Program-made: the position numbers and the translations under genes
From: Ornatilinea apprima
Lineage (GTDB): Bacteria; Chloroflexota; Anaerolineae; Anaerolineales; Anaerolineaceae
Direction of reading: 5' to 3'
DNA length: 64,000 bases
NCBI RefSeq assembly: GCF_001306115.1
Contig: NZ_LGCL01000021.1
Coordinates: forward strand, 1 to 64,000
Part shown: piece by piece, positions 1-8,901 of the stretch
Numbering within the stretch: the stretch's first letter is position 1
How the letters are laid out: each line of letters opens with the position of its first letter
The notes under the pieces: generated by a model
What the model saw: the letters and a program-made list of their open reading frames with translations, nothing else
Databases searched by the model: none
Told to the model about the DNA's origin: nothing

Positions 1-97
1 AGCAGCGCTACCTGGTTCATTACATAGGGCTTAAACACGGGGTGGGCTTGTTTTCTTCTCATTCCTTTATTGAATCATTGCTTTTTAAAAATGTAAA

Positions 98-133
98 GGG
101 GCTGTCCTCTACTTTTTGGACAGCCCCTGTTTT
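98..133. terminator. Rho-independent terminator, probably bidirectional
   Basis: A perfect 10-bp stem (98-107 with 118-127) has a T-rich 10-nt loop. It is followed by TGTTTT on the plus strand, and on the minus strand by a T-rich stretch read down through the 80s. It lies just past the stop of the minus-strand lipoprotein gene ending at 135 and could also end a plus-strand gene outside the window. Confidence 0.85.
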
Positions 134-134
134 G

Positions 135-650
135 TTAATCTTCAACGGCAATCGTCAGCGGGACAAAAAACTGGGTGGAATAGATTTCCAAATCTGTTTG
201 CTGATCGTAAAGCGTGAAAGTGAAGTATTTATCGTAACCCGGGATTCGCCCGTAGCAGTAAAGACGATTCTTCTGATCGGAGATGGGGCTGCATTGATAC
301 GGTTTATTCTGATCCACCTGCGCATAATAGCTGCCCTGGATAGCCTCTGGGAACTCGATGGTGAGGAAATACTGGTAGCCAGGTCTTTCCCCTTGGGCAA
401 AGAGGCGAGCTTTAGCGGCGTCATCGGGCGGGGTGGGTAAGGGTGTTTGGGTTTGGGTTGGCGTAACCGACGGGATAGGTGTTAGGGTGGCGGTTGGCAG
501 TGGTGTGCTGGTTGGCTGGCGGGTGGGCAAGGGCGTAGAGGTGGGCGCGAGGGTAGCTGGCGGCGGGGTTTGAGCCGGCGCGCAGGCGGCCAGCAGCATA
601 GCGATTAGACCCAAAGCAGATAGCATTCTGGTAAACATTTTATTCTTCAT
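135..650 (-). CDS. Small lipoprotein with Thr/Pro linker, unknown function
   Basis: The 171-residue product begins with a basic N-terminus, a hydrophobic stretch and a lipobox ending in Cys23 (LLAAC), so it should be an exported, lipid-anchored protein. Residues about 24-75 are a low-complexity Thr/Pro linker, as in many wall-spanning lipoproteins. The remaining ~95 residues form a small domain rich in Tyr, Phe and Gln, with two Cys about 11 residues apart that could form a disulfide. I recognise no family. It is a single gene followed by a strong terminator. The lipoprotein call is firm; the function is unknown. Confidence 0.8.
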   Translation of the reverse strand: MKNKMFTRMLSALGLIAMLLAACAPAQTPPPATLAPTSTPLPTRQPTSTPLPTATLTPIPSVTPTQTQTPLPTPPDDAAKARLFAQGERPGYQYFLTIEFPEAIQGSYYAQVDQNKPYQCSPISDQKNRLYCYGRIPGYDKYFTFTLYDQQTDLEIYSTQFFVPLTIAVED

Positions 651-753
651 AGCCTACCCTAATATTCTTTGATGATTGACAACTTAGACCTGATTATACT
701 TCGCAATCAGTCTGCACAATCATCTACGCTGGAAAATTCATCGAGTTGCACAA

Positions 754-1641
754 TCATTCGGCCAAAATCCACAGGTCTATGTCCGTCATCATGCAGCGAA
801 ATCCGTAGTCTTTGATGGTGCCAGAATTAAGGGTGAGCCCCAGGTTGCCGGCTGTGAGGTTGGGGTCTTGGAAGCGGACCACTTTGCGTCCGTTAACGAA
901 AAATGTAACGTATTGGTCTTTGACCATGAGCAGCAGTTCCGCGTCTCCGTTGGGCGTGCCGACTTTGCCGTAATAGCCACCCTTCATTTCTGTGAATTTG
1001 TTTTTCAGATTACGGAAGGTATGAACGTTGCCATCCAAGGCCAGGAAGGTCATGTAATGGTTTGATTCATCCGATTCAGAATAAACAAAGTCGCAGCCTG
1101 AAGAAAACCAGTTGGCAGTGTTGCTGGCGGTCTCCCAAGCGGAGTCGACGCGAATGATGAAATTTTGCGGCTGGTAACCGGTGTTCCACCACTGATACCA
1201 GTTGATTTGCGCCCAGGATTCGTCAAAATCGTCCAGCCGGTAAAATTCAGCGGTTTCCAGGTCGTCATCCGAGAGAAGGCCTTCGGCAAAGAGCGGCTGC
1301 AGTTTTTCTCTGGCTTCGGTGGTGATTTCCACCATCTCCGGGTCGGAAGGAATTTCTTCACCCTGATAGTCTTCACCGGCGAATGGGTCTTCCGGCGTTT
1401 CGGTGGGGGCTAGAAGGGTGGCCTGGGCATCGAGGATGGCCTGGTTGGTGGCCTGAATGGCGACGTTCGTGGCTTCAATCTGGGCGGATTGCTTGGCCAG
1501 AGCGGCGGCGGTCTCCGAGGCAGATTGATTGGAGTCCGGGGAACCGGCGGGTGGGTTGGTCAGCTCATTGGAAGTGCCGCAGGCGAGCATGAGCAGGATG
1601 AGAAGGCAAGAGACAATCAGGATTGAGATGCGGGATTTCAT
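754..1641 (-). CDS. Lipoprotein with concanavalin-like (DUF1080-type) C-terminal domain
   Basis: The 295-residue product has a signal peptide and lipobox ending at Cys21 (LMLAC). An Ala/Gln-rich segment at about 43-80 probably forms a coiled coil and is followed by a short Thr/Pro/Glu linker. The C-terminal ~170 residues carry the features of concanavalin-like lectin/glucanase domains: a 'FLALDGN' strand, the 'VKDQYVTFFVNGRKV' hairpin, and 'GNLGLTLNSGT'. Such domains usually bind carbohydrate or serve as structural modules, so I infer a surface binding role rather than a defined enzyme. It is monocistronic, lying 103 nt upstream of the first lipoprotein gene on the same strand. Confidence 0.75.
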   Translation of the reverse strand: MKSRISILIVSCLLILLMLACGTSNELTNPPAGSPDSNQSASETAAALAKQSAQIEATNVAIQATNQAILDAQATLLAPTETPEDPFAGEDYQGEEIPSDPEMVEITTEAREKLQPLFAEGLLSDDDLETAEFYRLDDFDESWAQINWYQWWNTGYQPQNFIIRVDSAWETASNTANWFSSGCDFVYSESDESNHYMTFLALDGNVHTFRNLKNKFTEMKGGYYGKVGTPNGDAELLLMVKDQYVTFFVNGRKVVRFQDPNLTAGNLGLTLNSGTIKDYGFRCMMTDIDLWILAE

Positions 1642-1753
1642 TGGATAATCTCCTTGTTGGATTAAGTGCGGAAGGCTTGTATTGATTATATAGAGAATTA
1701 TTCATTTGAGTTTGACCTTTTGGAATAAAATGAAATGGAAATGAATAATTTTG

Positions 1754-1762
1754 TGGTATAAT
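1754..1762 (+). promoter_or_regulatory. Extended -10 promoter for tRNA-Ser
   Basis: TGGTATAAT is a perfect -10 with an upstream TG, about 30 nt before the tRNA. No good -35 is visible at 16-18 nt spacing, which fits an extended -10 promoter. Confidence 0.6.
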
Positions 1763-1791
1763 GTTGGCCGCTCAACTGAGTATTCAATTCT

Positions 1792-1883
<92 letters not shown>

Positions 1884-1885
1884 AG

Positions 1886-1917
1886 AAACCCTCTCACACC
1901 GAGAGGGTTTTTCTTTT
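1886..1917 (+). terminator. Rho-independent terminator of tRNA-Ser
   Basis: A perfect 10-bp stem AAACCCTCTC/GAGAGGGTTT (1886-1895 with 1901-1910) has a 5-nt loop and then TTCTTTT. It starts 5 nt after the tRNA CCA end, so the tRNA is a one-gene unit. Confidence 0.9.
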
Positions 1918-1933
1918 GCGGGAATGTAAAGAT

Positions 1934-3190
1934 ATGAAAGACGAGAAGATGGCGAAAGCAAGCGATTGGGTAGAAGTAACGGTTGAGAAGGCCGTTTATG
2001 GCGGCGATGGCATGGGGCGGCTGGCCGACGGCCGGGCGATTTTTGTGCCGTTTGGTCTGCCGGGAGAAATCGTGTGGGTTGAGATTGTTGAAGAAAAGCG
2101 CGGGCACGCGCGCGGCATCATCCGCGAGTGGGTAAGCTGTTCGCCGGAGAGGATTGAGGCGCGCTGCCGGCATTATGGGCTGTGCGGAGGCTGCCATTAC
2201 CAGCATCTTCCTTATGAAAAGCAATTGGAATTCAAGCGGGAGGTGGTTCAGGAGCAGTTGGAGCGCATCGCGGGGGTGAAGGATGTGCGGGTGGACGCGA
2301 CGGTGGCTTCGCCCAAAACCTGGAACTACCGCAACACGATTCAATTTCACCTGTCTGAAACGGGCAAGCTGGGTTTTCTGGAAGCCGGTTCGCATCGGGT
2401 GGTGGAGATCAGCGAGTGCCACCTGCCGGAGACGGTGATTGATGAGGTGTGGAAGAAACTGGAGTTTGATTCGGGGGCGGGGTACGAGCGGATCGAGGTC
2501 AGCCAGGGCGCCGATGAGGAAGCCTTAATCACCCTGTACAGCAGCAGCCTGGAGATGCCGGAGATGGAATTGGATTTGCCGGTCTCGGCGGTGCAGATTA
2601 ACCCGGCGGGGAAGGTGGTGCTGGCTGGTGACGACTGCCTGTGGATGGAAGTGCTGGGGCGGACGTTTAAGGTCTCGGCGGGGTCTTTCTTCCAGGTGAA
2701 TCTGGGGGTGGCTGAAAAAATGGTTGAGCATGTTATCAGCCTGATTCCCGCAGACCGGCAGCAGAGCCTGCTGGACCTGTATTGTGGGGTGGGGCTGTTC
2801 AGCGCGTTTGCCGCGTCCAAAGTGGGCCAGGTAACGGGTGTTGAACTTTCGGAATCCGCCTGCGACGATTTTGCCGATAACCTGCAGGAGTTTGACAACG
2901 TGAGTTTATATGTCGGCGCGGCGGAAGATGTGCTGCCCGCCCTCACCCAGAAATATGATATCGTCATCGCTGACCCGCCGCGAGCCGGCCTGCAGCGCGA
3001 GGCGCTGGACGCGCTGGTGAAGGTAGCACCGAAGAAAATTATTTATGTTTCTTGTGATCCATCGACACTGGCGCGGGACGCGAAACGGTTGATCGAAAAA
3101 GGCTACACCCTGGCGCAGGCAACGCCCTTTGATATGTTTCCACAGACGTATCACGTGGAAACGGTGGCGGTGTTTGACCGATCTTTATAA
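1934..3190 (+). CDS. rlmD: 23S rRNA (uracil-C5)-methyltransferase, RlmD/TrmA family
   Basis: This is a SAM-dependent m5U methyltransferase of 418 residues. An N-terminal TRAM RNA-binding domain is followed by an iron-sulfur ligand motif (CRHYGLCGGC, C-x5-C-x2-C). The Rossmann SAM motif is LLDLYCGVGLFS, and the catalytic Cys lies in VSCDPSTLARD near the C-terminus. I chose ATG 1934; an upstream in-frame TTG at 1916 lies in the T-tract of the tRNA terminator and is unlikely. ATG 1949 is also possible. RlmD and its relatives RlmCD and TrmA share this layout, so the exact target uridine is uncertain. Confidence 0.9.
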   Translation: MKDEKMAKASDWVEVTVEKAVYGGDGMGRLADGRAIFVPFGLPGEIVWVEIVEEKRGHARGIIREWVSCSPERIEARCRHYGLCGGCHYQHLPYEKQLEFKREVVQEQLERIAGVKDVRVDATVASPKTWNYRNTIQFHLSETGKLGFLEAGSHRVVEISECHLPETVIDEVWKKLEFDSGAGYERIEVSQGADEEALITLYSSSLEMPEMELDLPVSAVQINPAGKVVLAGDDCLWMEVLGRTFKVSAGSFFQVNLGVAEKMVEHVISLIPADRQQSLLDLYCGVGLFSAFAASKVGQVTGVELSESACDDFADNLQEFDNVSLYVGAAEDVLPALTQKYDIVIADPPRAGLQREALDALVKVAPKKIIYVSCDPSTLARDAKRLIEKGYTLAQATPFDMFPQTYHVETVAVFDRSL

Positions 3191-3246
3191 TGCGCGCATG
3201 GTACGGACAACATTCCACGCCGGATGATCTGTAAAGTGCAATTTCC

Positions 3247-3275
3247 ACGGGCAGGCTTGAGCTTGCCCGTTTTTA
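3247..3275 (+). terminator. Rho-independent terminator of rlmD
   Basis: A 10-bp stem (3247-3256 with 3261-3270, one G-T pair) has a TTGA loop and runs into a T-tract. It lies about 57 nt after the rlmD stop. Confidence 0.85.
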
Positions 3276-3371
3276 TTACCAATGATTAGCAGAAACGACA
3301 ATCTTGGGCAAAGAATTGTCGGATGCGGCCAGCTGTGTTCAGTTATTCTTAAGGGCGAAGGAGCGCAAAGA

Positions 3372-4244
3372 ATGGATTCGATCAAGGCGATGAATGAAGC
3401 TATCCGTTATATTGAAGAGAACCTTACCGGCGAAATTCAAATGAAAGAAATTGCCCGGTTGGCGATCTGTTCAGAGTATCATTTTCAGCATATGTTTTCT
3501 TTTCTGGCAGGGATATCGTTGAATGAATATATTCGCCGCAGACGATTGACCCTGGCCGCTTTTGAGCTTAGCCAGAGCGATTTGCGCGTTCTGGACATCG
3601 CGGTAAAGTATGGGTACAGCTCCGCGGATGCTTTTGCCAGAGCTTTTCAAGCCTTTCATGGCGTACTTCCATCGGAGGCTAGAAAAAAAGGAATCCCCCT
3701 CAAGGCGTTTCCGAGACTGACTTTTCAATTGACGATTACAGGAGGCATCGAGATGAATTTTCGGATTGTAGAGAAAGCAGCGTTCAGGATTGTGGGGCTG
3801 CAAAAACGGGTGCGGATTCAGTTTAACGGTGTCAATGCCGAGATTGCTGAGATGTGGAACAGCCTTACCCCTGATATGATCACACAGCTCAAAGCTATGT
3901 CCAACGTGGAGCCGGTTGGGATGATCAGCGCGTCTACCCACTTCTCAGAAGGACGCATGCAAGAACAGGGCGAGCTGGATCATTTTATTGGCGTGACAAC
4001 CGACAAGGCCTGCCCAGACCATTTTCAATCACTGGAGGTCTCCTCCTCTACCTGGGCAGTTTTTGAAGCGGTTGGGCCGTTCCCAGAGACGCTGCAAAAC
4101 GTTTGGGGGCGGATTTACTCTGAATGGTTTCCCTCCTCGAATTATGAGCTGGCCCCTGGCCCTGAAATTTTGTGGAATGAAAGCAAGGATGTTAGCTTGC
4201 CCAATTATCGGAGTGAGATCTGGATACCGGTGCAGCCAAAGTAA
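3372..4244 (+). CDS. AraC-family regulator with GyrI-like effector domain
   Basis: The 290-residue product has an N-terminal AraC/XylS DNA-binding domain with two helix-turn-helix motifs (residues ~1-110). The second is visible in [18 protein letters not shown]. It is joined to a C-terminal GyrI-like/SOUL-type ligand pocket of about 155 residues (from [16 protein letters not shown]). This Rob-like arrangement typically senses small amphipathic compounds and controls efflux or stress genes. ATG 3372 is chosen because AAGGAG (3358-3363) lies 8 nt upstream; the longer frame from 3282 adds 30 unrelated residues. The gene stands alone between two terminators. The nearby permease gene is a possible but unproven target. 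Confidence 0.88.
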   Translation: MDSIKAMNEAIRYIEENLTGEIQMKEIARLAICSEYHFQHMFSFLAGISLNEYIRRRRLTLAAFELSQSDLRVLDIAVKYGYSSADAFARAFQAFHGVLPSEARKKGIPLKAFPRLTFQLTITGGIEMNFRIVEKAAFRIVGLQKRVRIQFNGVNAEIAEMWNSLTPDMITQLKAMSNVEPVGMISASTHFSEGRMQEQGELDHFIGVTTDKACPDHFQSLEVSSSTWAVFEAVGPFPETLQNVWGRIYSEWFPSSNYELAPGPEILWNESKDVSLPNYRSEIWIPVQPK

Positions 4245-4250
4245 TCTGAA

Positions 4251-4285
4251 AATGCCCTCTCTTCTCAATGAGAGGGCATTTTTTT
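4251..4285 (+). terminator. Rho-independent terminator of the AraC-type gene
   Basis: A perfect 11-bp stem (4251-4261 with 4270-4280), an 8-nt loop and a seven-T run begin 6 nt after the stop codon. Confidence 0.92.
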
Positions 4286-4676
4286 GAGCTGAAATGTCAT
4301 CGGGAAGAACAAACCAGTGATTGGTTTCATCGCTGTCCTTTGAATTCGGCGATGGCACCAGGGAGTCTCGCTTGAGCAGATTATGCTGGCTGTCCTCCGC
4401 CGGTATCGCCGTGTCGATCATCGTTCGGGCAGTTCCGGCAGTTGATACAAGCCTTCCTCAACAATTCCCCGTAATTGTTTGTGAGCAAATCAAAATATGG
4501 TTTTAGGTTTGGCGGCCTAAAAGAAAACCTGATCTATCGTTTTTAAGGTGCCGGAATATTCAGAAAATCGTCCAGGCTCCTTTTTTCCCTGGTCAATGGA
4601 AAAAAGCTAAAAACAACGTACGCGAATATGGAAAGAACTGCATAATAGAGGGATATGCAGTGTTGAGGATTTTAGA
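4286..4676. other. Noncoding interval upstream of ykvI-like gene
   Basis: About 390 bases without a convincing gene. A short open frame at 4321-4506 has no ribosome binding site or recognisable product. A 7-bp hairpin (4501-4507 with 4516-4522) has no T-tract. Base composition changes from mixed to clearly AT-rich at about 4440. I saw no clear promoter motif beyond general AT-richness. Confidence 0.5.
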
Positions 4677-5762
4677 ATGGAAAGCCAGAATGTATATCGA
4701 TCAAAGACGATCCTGAAATTTGCCGGCGCCTTTATTGCGTGGGTTATTGGCTCTGGGTTTGCCACAGGGCAAGAAGTGCTTCAGTTTTTTACAAGCTATG
4801 GGTACTTGAGTTATGGCGTTGTATTGTTGAATTTAATTGGTTTCATATTTTTGGGGCAGGTTTTACTCATAACGGGTTATGAACATAAAGCCGAAAAGTC
4901 ATTCAACCAGTTCAAATTCTTTTGTGGTGAAAAGGTGGGAACATTTTATTCGTGGTTGATCCCAATCACTTTAGTATTGGTTATGCCTGTGTTGATTTCA
5001 GGCGCTGGCGCGACACTTTCTGAATATTATGGAATCAACCACTATATTGGTTCAGCCCTAATGGCAGGAATGGTCTTATGTGCTTATTTGATTGGATTTG
5101 AGCGATTAATTAAAATCGTTTCGACGATAGGGCCGGTCATTATTCTTTTTTCATTGATGGTTGGAACGGTTTCGGTGATCCGTGATTTTGATCATTTTGT
5201 GACCGTCTCCAACTCTGAAGGTCTATTAAGAGAATCGCAATCCTCACCGCATTGGGCGCTTAGTTCTATTTTATATTTATCTCTTAATTTTCTGAGTGGC
5301 AGCACATATTTCACAGAACTGGGAAAATCATCAGGTCATCGAAACGATGCAAAGTATGGAGCGTTATTAGGCGCCACAGCCTTGGTTTTGTCTATTGCAA
5401 TTATGAACACCGCGATACTGCTGAATGCAGAAAATACAGCGGTTCTGGCAATCCCTGTGCTTTTTTTAGCAAAAGAGATTTCTTATTCCATTGGTGCAGT
5501 ATTTTCAATCGTTTTGATATTGGGTATGTTTTCTTCCTGCTCGGCAATGATGTGGTCTGTGTGTAATCGTTTCACATGGGGCGGCAAACAGGGTAATCGA
5601 TTATTTGCCATTTTCGTTGCCATTTTCATTTTTGTTTTGGGCTTGTTTTCTTTCAGTGATCTCTTGGGAGTTTTTTATCCACTGGTGGGGTACATGGGCC
5701 TGCTTTATATCGGCTGTGTCATTTACAAAGGAATCAAGCACCAATTTGAAACCCGAAGATGA
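4677..5762 (+). CDS. YkvI-family membrane transporter (APC superfamily)
   Basis: The 361-residue polytopic membrane protein has about ten or eleven hydrophobic segments. Its first transmembrane region carries the YkvI-type motif (AWVIGSGFATGQEVLQFF), with Gly-rich discontinuous-helix residues typical of the LeuT/APC fold. The family includes putative amino-acid or Na+-dependent transporters, but its substrate is not established. A GAGG ribosome binding site precedes the ATG. The gene is visibly AT-richer than its neighbours: two 60-base samples counted by hand gave roughly 37-40% GC. It may have been acquired by transfer. Confidence 0.8.
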   Translation: MESQNVYRSKTILKFAGAFIAWVIGSGFATGQEVLQFFTSYGYLSYGVVLLNLIGFIFLGQVLLITGYEHKAEKSFNQFKFFCGEKVGTFYSWLIPITLVLVMPVLISGAGATLSEYYGINHYIGSALMAGMVLCAYLIGFERLIKIVSTIGPVIILFSLMVGTVSVIRDFDHFVTVSNSEGLLRESQSSPHWALSSILYLSLNFLSGSTYFTELGKSSGHRNDAKYGALLGATALVLSIAIMNTAILLNAENTAVLAIPVLFLAKEISYSIGAVFSIVLILGMFSSCSAMMWSVCNRFTWGGKQGNRLFAIFVAIFIFVLGLFSFSDLLGVFYPLVGYMGLLYIGCVIYKGIKHQFETRR

Positions 5763-5892
5763 AAATAGAAATCGCGGAACCCTCCCCAACCTTTTGATTG
5801 CCCCTGTCTGAACCCTAAATGAACGGGTCTCGCGGTGTTTTGGCAGGTATCCGTTTTTCGTAAAAGCAGAAGAGATCAATGCGGACGATGGA

Positions 5893-6585
5893 TTATGGAA
5901 ACAACCGGCGTGCTTTGACCTCGGCGATGGCGTCCGGGCGGTAGCGGTAGAGTTGGGCCGGGCGGCCTTCGCCGGCGCGACGATGGGGAGTGGATTCAAT
6001 AATGCCGGCTTCCAAAATGCGGCGGCGAAAATTGCGTTTGTCCAGGCTGACCCCCAGGATGATTTCATAGGTGTTTTGCAATTCAGACAGGGTGAAGGTT
6101 TCGGGCAGCAGCTCAAAGCCAACCGCACTGTACTCCAGTTTGTAGCGCAGGCGGCGCAGCGCGTACTCGACGATGAGCGGGTGGTCCAGGGCCAGGCTGG
6201 GCAGGGCGTTAACCGGGAAGCAGCGCAATGCGGCGCGCTTGCGCAGCTCATTCTGGCTGGCATCCGCCGGGATGAGGGCAAAGAAAACCACCGAAACCAG
6301 GGGATACTGCGGGTGGCGCTGGGTGTCTCCGTAGGTGTAGAGCTGTTCCAGATAGGCTTCATCCATGCCCATGTTCTGGCGGAGATATTGGTTGGCGGTT
6401 TCTTCCAGGTTTTGCTCGATATTGGCTGGAACTCCGGGGATTTCCCAAACGTCATTAGCTTGAGGAAGGCTGGATGGAGAAAGAAAGACAGCCAGCTGGT
6501 TGTCTTTCAGTGTAAAAATGACCAGGCGAATTTCGAGGGTATGTTGGGTCGCCTGTGTGGGTGTGGATTTGTCTGGTTGATCCAT
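5893..6585 (-). CDS. NrtR-like regulator: degenerate Nudix domain plus winged helix
   Basis: The 230-residue product has an N-terminal Nudix-fold domain (~15-150) and a C-terminal winged-helix domain with LSELQNTYEIILG and DKRNFRRRILE. This is the NrtR architecture; those repressors sense ADP-ribose or related ligands and control NAD metabolism. The Nudix box begins correctly (G51-x5-E57), but the catalytic REUxEE positions read N65, Q66, R69, Q70, so hydrolase activity is very unlikely and a sensor role is implied. ATG 6585 (MDQPDK) is preferred over an upstream in-frame ATG at 6648 that overlaps the divergent promoter. No NAD genes lie nearby. Confidence 0.82.
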   Translation of the reverse strand: MDQPDKSTPTQATQHTLEIRLVIFTLKDNQLAVFLSPSSLPQANDVWEIPGVPANIEQNLEETANQYLRQNMGMDEAYLEQLYTYGDTQRHPQYPLVSVVFFALIPADASQNELRKRAALRCFPVNALPSLALDHPLIVEYALRRLRYKLEYSAVGFELLPETFTLSELQNTYEIILGVSLDKRNFRRRILEAGIIESTPHRRAGEGRPAQLYRYRPDAIAEVKARRLFP

Positions 6586-6616
6586 TCCGATTATCCTCAA
6601 GACGATTATAGCTTGA

Positions 6617-6644
6617 TTGATTATTAATGCAAACACAATATAAT
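6617..6644 (+). promoter_or_regulatory. Sigma70-type promoter for CBM9-like lipoprotein
   Basis: TTGATT (6617-6622) and a perfect TATAAT (6639-6644) are separated by 16 nt. Transcription should start near 6651, about 27 nt before the ATG at 6678. Confidence 0.7.
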
Positions 6645-6677
6645 ACACTTAACGTTCATGGATGATGAGGAGGAGGT

Positions 6678-7607
6678 ATGAAAAAAAATTCACGGGTGTT
6701 GGCAGCCATTGGAATTTTGATCTTGGTTTCATTGGCTTGCACCGCGCCGATTGCCCTGCCTGGCGGAGGAGATGAGGAACCAACGCCCAACCTGACGATG
6801 ACGGCGCTCTTCTCGGTGCCGGAACTGGCAACTTCGACCAGCGCCCCCGTTGTGGTGGTGACCAACACGCCGGTTGTGTCTACTGCTACCGCGATCCCCA
6901 GCGCGACGGCACTGCCACCGACGGCGACCAGTACGAATACATCTGCTCCAACCGCCACCAGCATCCCGGCGCGTGGAATGGTCGTCTCAGCGGCCTATTT
7001 GAGCGGCGGAATTGACCTGGATGGCGTGTGGGATGAGTGGAACACGAAAGCGTACCCGATGAAAAACGTGGTATACGGAAAATCCAATTGGACCGGTGAA
7101 GAAGACCTGGAAGGGTCTTACCGGATTGGCTGGAACAACTCTTACCTGTTTATTGCCGTTAAGGTACGGGATGAACAATATGAGCAGCACGCGTCGGGCG
7201 CGGATATGTATAAAGGCGACAGTATTGAGCTGCTGCTGGATACCAATCTGTACGATGATTTTTACACCACTGAGCTTTCGCCCGACGATCACCAATTAGG
7301 CATTTCGGCTGGCAAAAACGGGACCGATGACGGCGAGGAAGTGTATTTATGGTTCCCAACCGGCAAGACAGGCTTGCGTGACAGCGTGCAGATCGGCAAG
7401 TCGCTGGAGGACGGCGTTTACCGAATTGAGGCGGCGATTCCGTGGAGTGTGTTTGGCATTACCCCCACATCGGGAATGCACCTGGGGTTCGCGCTATCAG
7501 CATCCGATAACGACGTTTCGTGGGATGAACAGCAAACCATGGTTTCCAGTATCGCCACCCGGCGGCTGACCAACCCGACCACTTGGGGAGAGTTGATTCT
7601 CCAATAG
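6678..7607 (+). CDS. Lipoprotein with CBM9-like carbohydrate-binding domain
   Basis: The 309-residue product has a signal peptide with a lipobox Cys (LVSLAC), a Thr/Ala/Pro linker to about residue 95, and one C-terminal domain of the CBM9/DOMON-like beta-sandwich family. Typical features are 'GIDLDGVWDEW' at the domain start, 'YLFIAVKVRDEQ', 'YKGDSIELLLDTN', and 'YRIEAAIPWSVFGI'. Such domains bind glycans, or heme in DOMON relatives; no His/Met heme ligand pair is obvious, so glycan binding is the likelier role. A strong AGGAGG sits just before the ATG. The gene diverges from the NrtR-like gene, which could therefore regulate it. Confidence 0.82.
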   Translation: MKKNSRVLAAIGILILVSLACTAPIALPGGGDEEPTPNLTMTALFSVPELATSTSAPVVVVTNTPVVSTATAIPSATALPPTATSTNTSAPTATSIPARGMVVSAAYLSGGIDLDGVWDEWNTKAYPMKNVVYGKSNWTGEEDLEGSYRIGWNNSYLFIAVKVRDEQYEQHASGADMYKGDSIELLLDTNLYDDFYTTELSPDDHQLGISAGKNGTDDGEEVYLWFPTGKTGLRDSVQIGKSLEDGVYRIEAAIPWSVFGITPTSGMHLGFALSASDNDVSWDEQQTMVSSIATRRLTNPTTWGELILQ

Positions 7608-7647
7608 GCGCGGGTACATCAAACGGATGGTTTTGAGAAGATCTATT

Positions 7648-7689
7648 CAGCAGCTTTGTGGTTGCGCAAAGCTGCTGGATTATTTTGCT
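7648..7689 (+). terminator. Terminator-like hairpin between lipoprotein gene and dinB
   Basis: A perfect 11-bp stem CAGCAGCTTTG/CAAAGCTGCTG (7648-7658 with 7667-7677) is followed by GATTATTTTG. The T-tract is imperfect, so termination may be partial. Confidence 0.6.
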
Positions 7690-7702
7690 GGAATGATGAA
7701 CG

Positions 7703-8899
7703 ATGGGATTTAGAAAGATCTTGCATCTGGACCTGGACGCCTTTTTTTGCGCGGTGGAAGAACTGCGCAACCCGGAACTGGTGGGCAAGGCCTTCGCGGT
7801 AGGCGGCGCGCCAGACCAGCGCGGGGTGGTCTCTTCGTGTTCTTACGCAGCCAGGCAGATGGGCGTGCATTCGGCCATGCCGATGGCCAAAGCATTGAAG
7901 CTCTGCCCCAACCTGATCGTGGTGCGCGGCAATCACCATGATTATGGGGTTCACTCAGAACGGGTGATGGCCATTTTATGCGATATTTCTCCGCTGGTGG
8001 AGCAGATTTCGATTGATGAAGCCTTTATTGACGTCAGTGATTTGCCTGAAGACGGGGAGAGCATCGCGCGCGGGCTGCAGGCAAGAATCCAGAAAGAAAC
8101 CGGACTGCCTTGTTCGATTGGGGTGGCCAGCAACAAGCTGGTGGCAAAAATTGCCAACAACATCGGCAAGTCGCGGCACCGCGGAATTACGCCTCCGCGG
8201 GCGATTCTGGTGGTGCAGCCAGGCGAAGAGGCGCAGTTTCTGGCCAGCCTGCCGGTGAAAGAAATGTGGGGTGTTGGGCCGAAGACAGCCGAAAGCCTGA
8301 TGCGAATGGGAATTCACACCATTGGCGATCTGGCAGCTGCGCCGGAAAAGCTGTTGGCCCAGCATTTTGGGAAGATGGGCGGGCAGCTTTCGCGCTCGGC
8401 GAAGGGGCGGGATGACCGTCCGGTGGAAGTGGAATATAATATCAAATCTGTCAGCCAGGAGATTACTTTCTCCAAGGACGTTCACGACCTTCGCACCCTG
8501 GAAAAGAAGATGGAAGACCTGGCGGAACAGGTGGGCTACCGGCTGCGTCACCAGAACCTGGCCGCTGGAACGGTGCGCATCAAGCTGCGCTGGTCCGATT
8601 TCACAACCATTACCCGCCAGACGCGCCTGGAGCAGCCCACCAACCAGGACCATGTCATCATTGAAGCGGCCAGACAATTGTTAAGAGCCAACTTTACCAG
8701 CGGCCAACTGGTGCGACTGATTGGGGTGGGTGCCAGTAATTTATGTGAACCGGCTTACCAACTGTCCTTATTTGACCCATCCGGGGAGAAAGAAAGAAAG
8801 TTATTAAGCACCCTGGATGATCTGCGCGACCGCTATGGCGAGAAAGTGATCCGCAAAGGCAGTACGATTTCATCGAAAGGAAAACCCGGGCCTGGATAA
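7703..8899 (+). CDS. dinB: DNA polymerase IV (Y-family translesion polymerase)
   Basis: The 398-residue error-prone polymerase carries the Y-family catalytic residues: Asp10 in LHLDLDAFF, with an aromatic steric gate, and Asp105/Glu106 in SIDEAFID. A helix-hairpin-helix thumb (WGVGPKTAESLMRMGI) and a little-finger domain follow. A beta-clamp binding motif, QLSLF, lies near the C-terminus. Length is slightly above the usual ~350-390 because of a basic tail. It is the first gene of a probable two-gene unit with the membrane protein that starts 2 nt after its stop. No clear SOS operator was seen upstream. Confidence 0.95.
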   Translation: MGFRKILHLDLDAFFCAVEELRNPELVGKAFAVGGAPDQRGVVSSCSYAARQMGVHSAMPMAKALKLCPNLIVVRGNHHDYGVHSERVMAILCDISPLVEQISIDEAFIDVSDLPEDGESIARGLQARIQKETGLPCSIGVASNKLVAKIANNIGKSRHRGITPPRAILVVQPGEEAQFLASLPVKEMWGVGPKTAESLMRMGIHTIGDLAAAPEKLLAQHFGKMGGQLSRSAKGRDDRPVEVEYNIKSVSQEITFSKDVHDLRTLEKKMEDLAEQVGYRLRHQNLAAGTVRIKLRWSDFTTITRQTRLEQPTNQDHVIIEAARQLLRANFTSGQLVRLIGVGASNLCEPAYQLSLFDPSGEKERKLLSTLDDLRDRYGEKVIRKGSTISSKGKPGPG

Positions 8900-8901
8900 G
8901 A

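Noticed and set aside
4348-4400. GGCGATGG sequence resembling the start of a fluoride (crcB) riboswitch upstream of the permease
   Set aside because: The remaining conserved segments and the pseudoknot partner are not present at suitable distance, and the following gene is not a fluoride exporter.
4321-4506. 61-residue open frame between the AraC-type gene and the permease
   Set aside because: No ribosome binding site, no recognisable domain, and it starts 36 nt past a strong terminator without a promoter.
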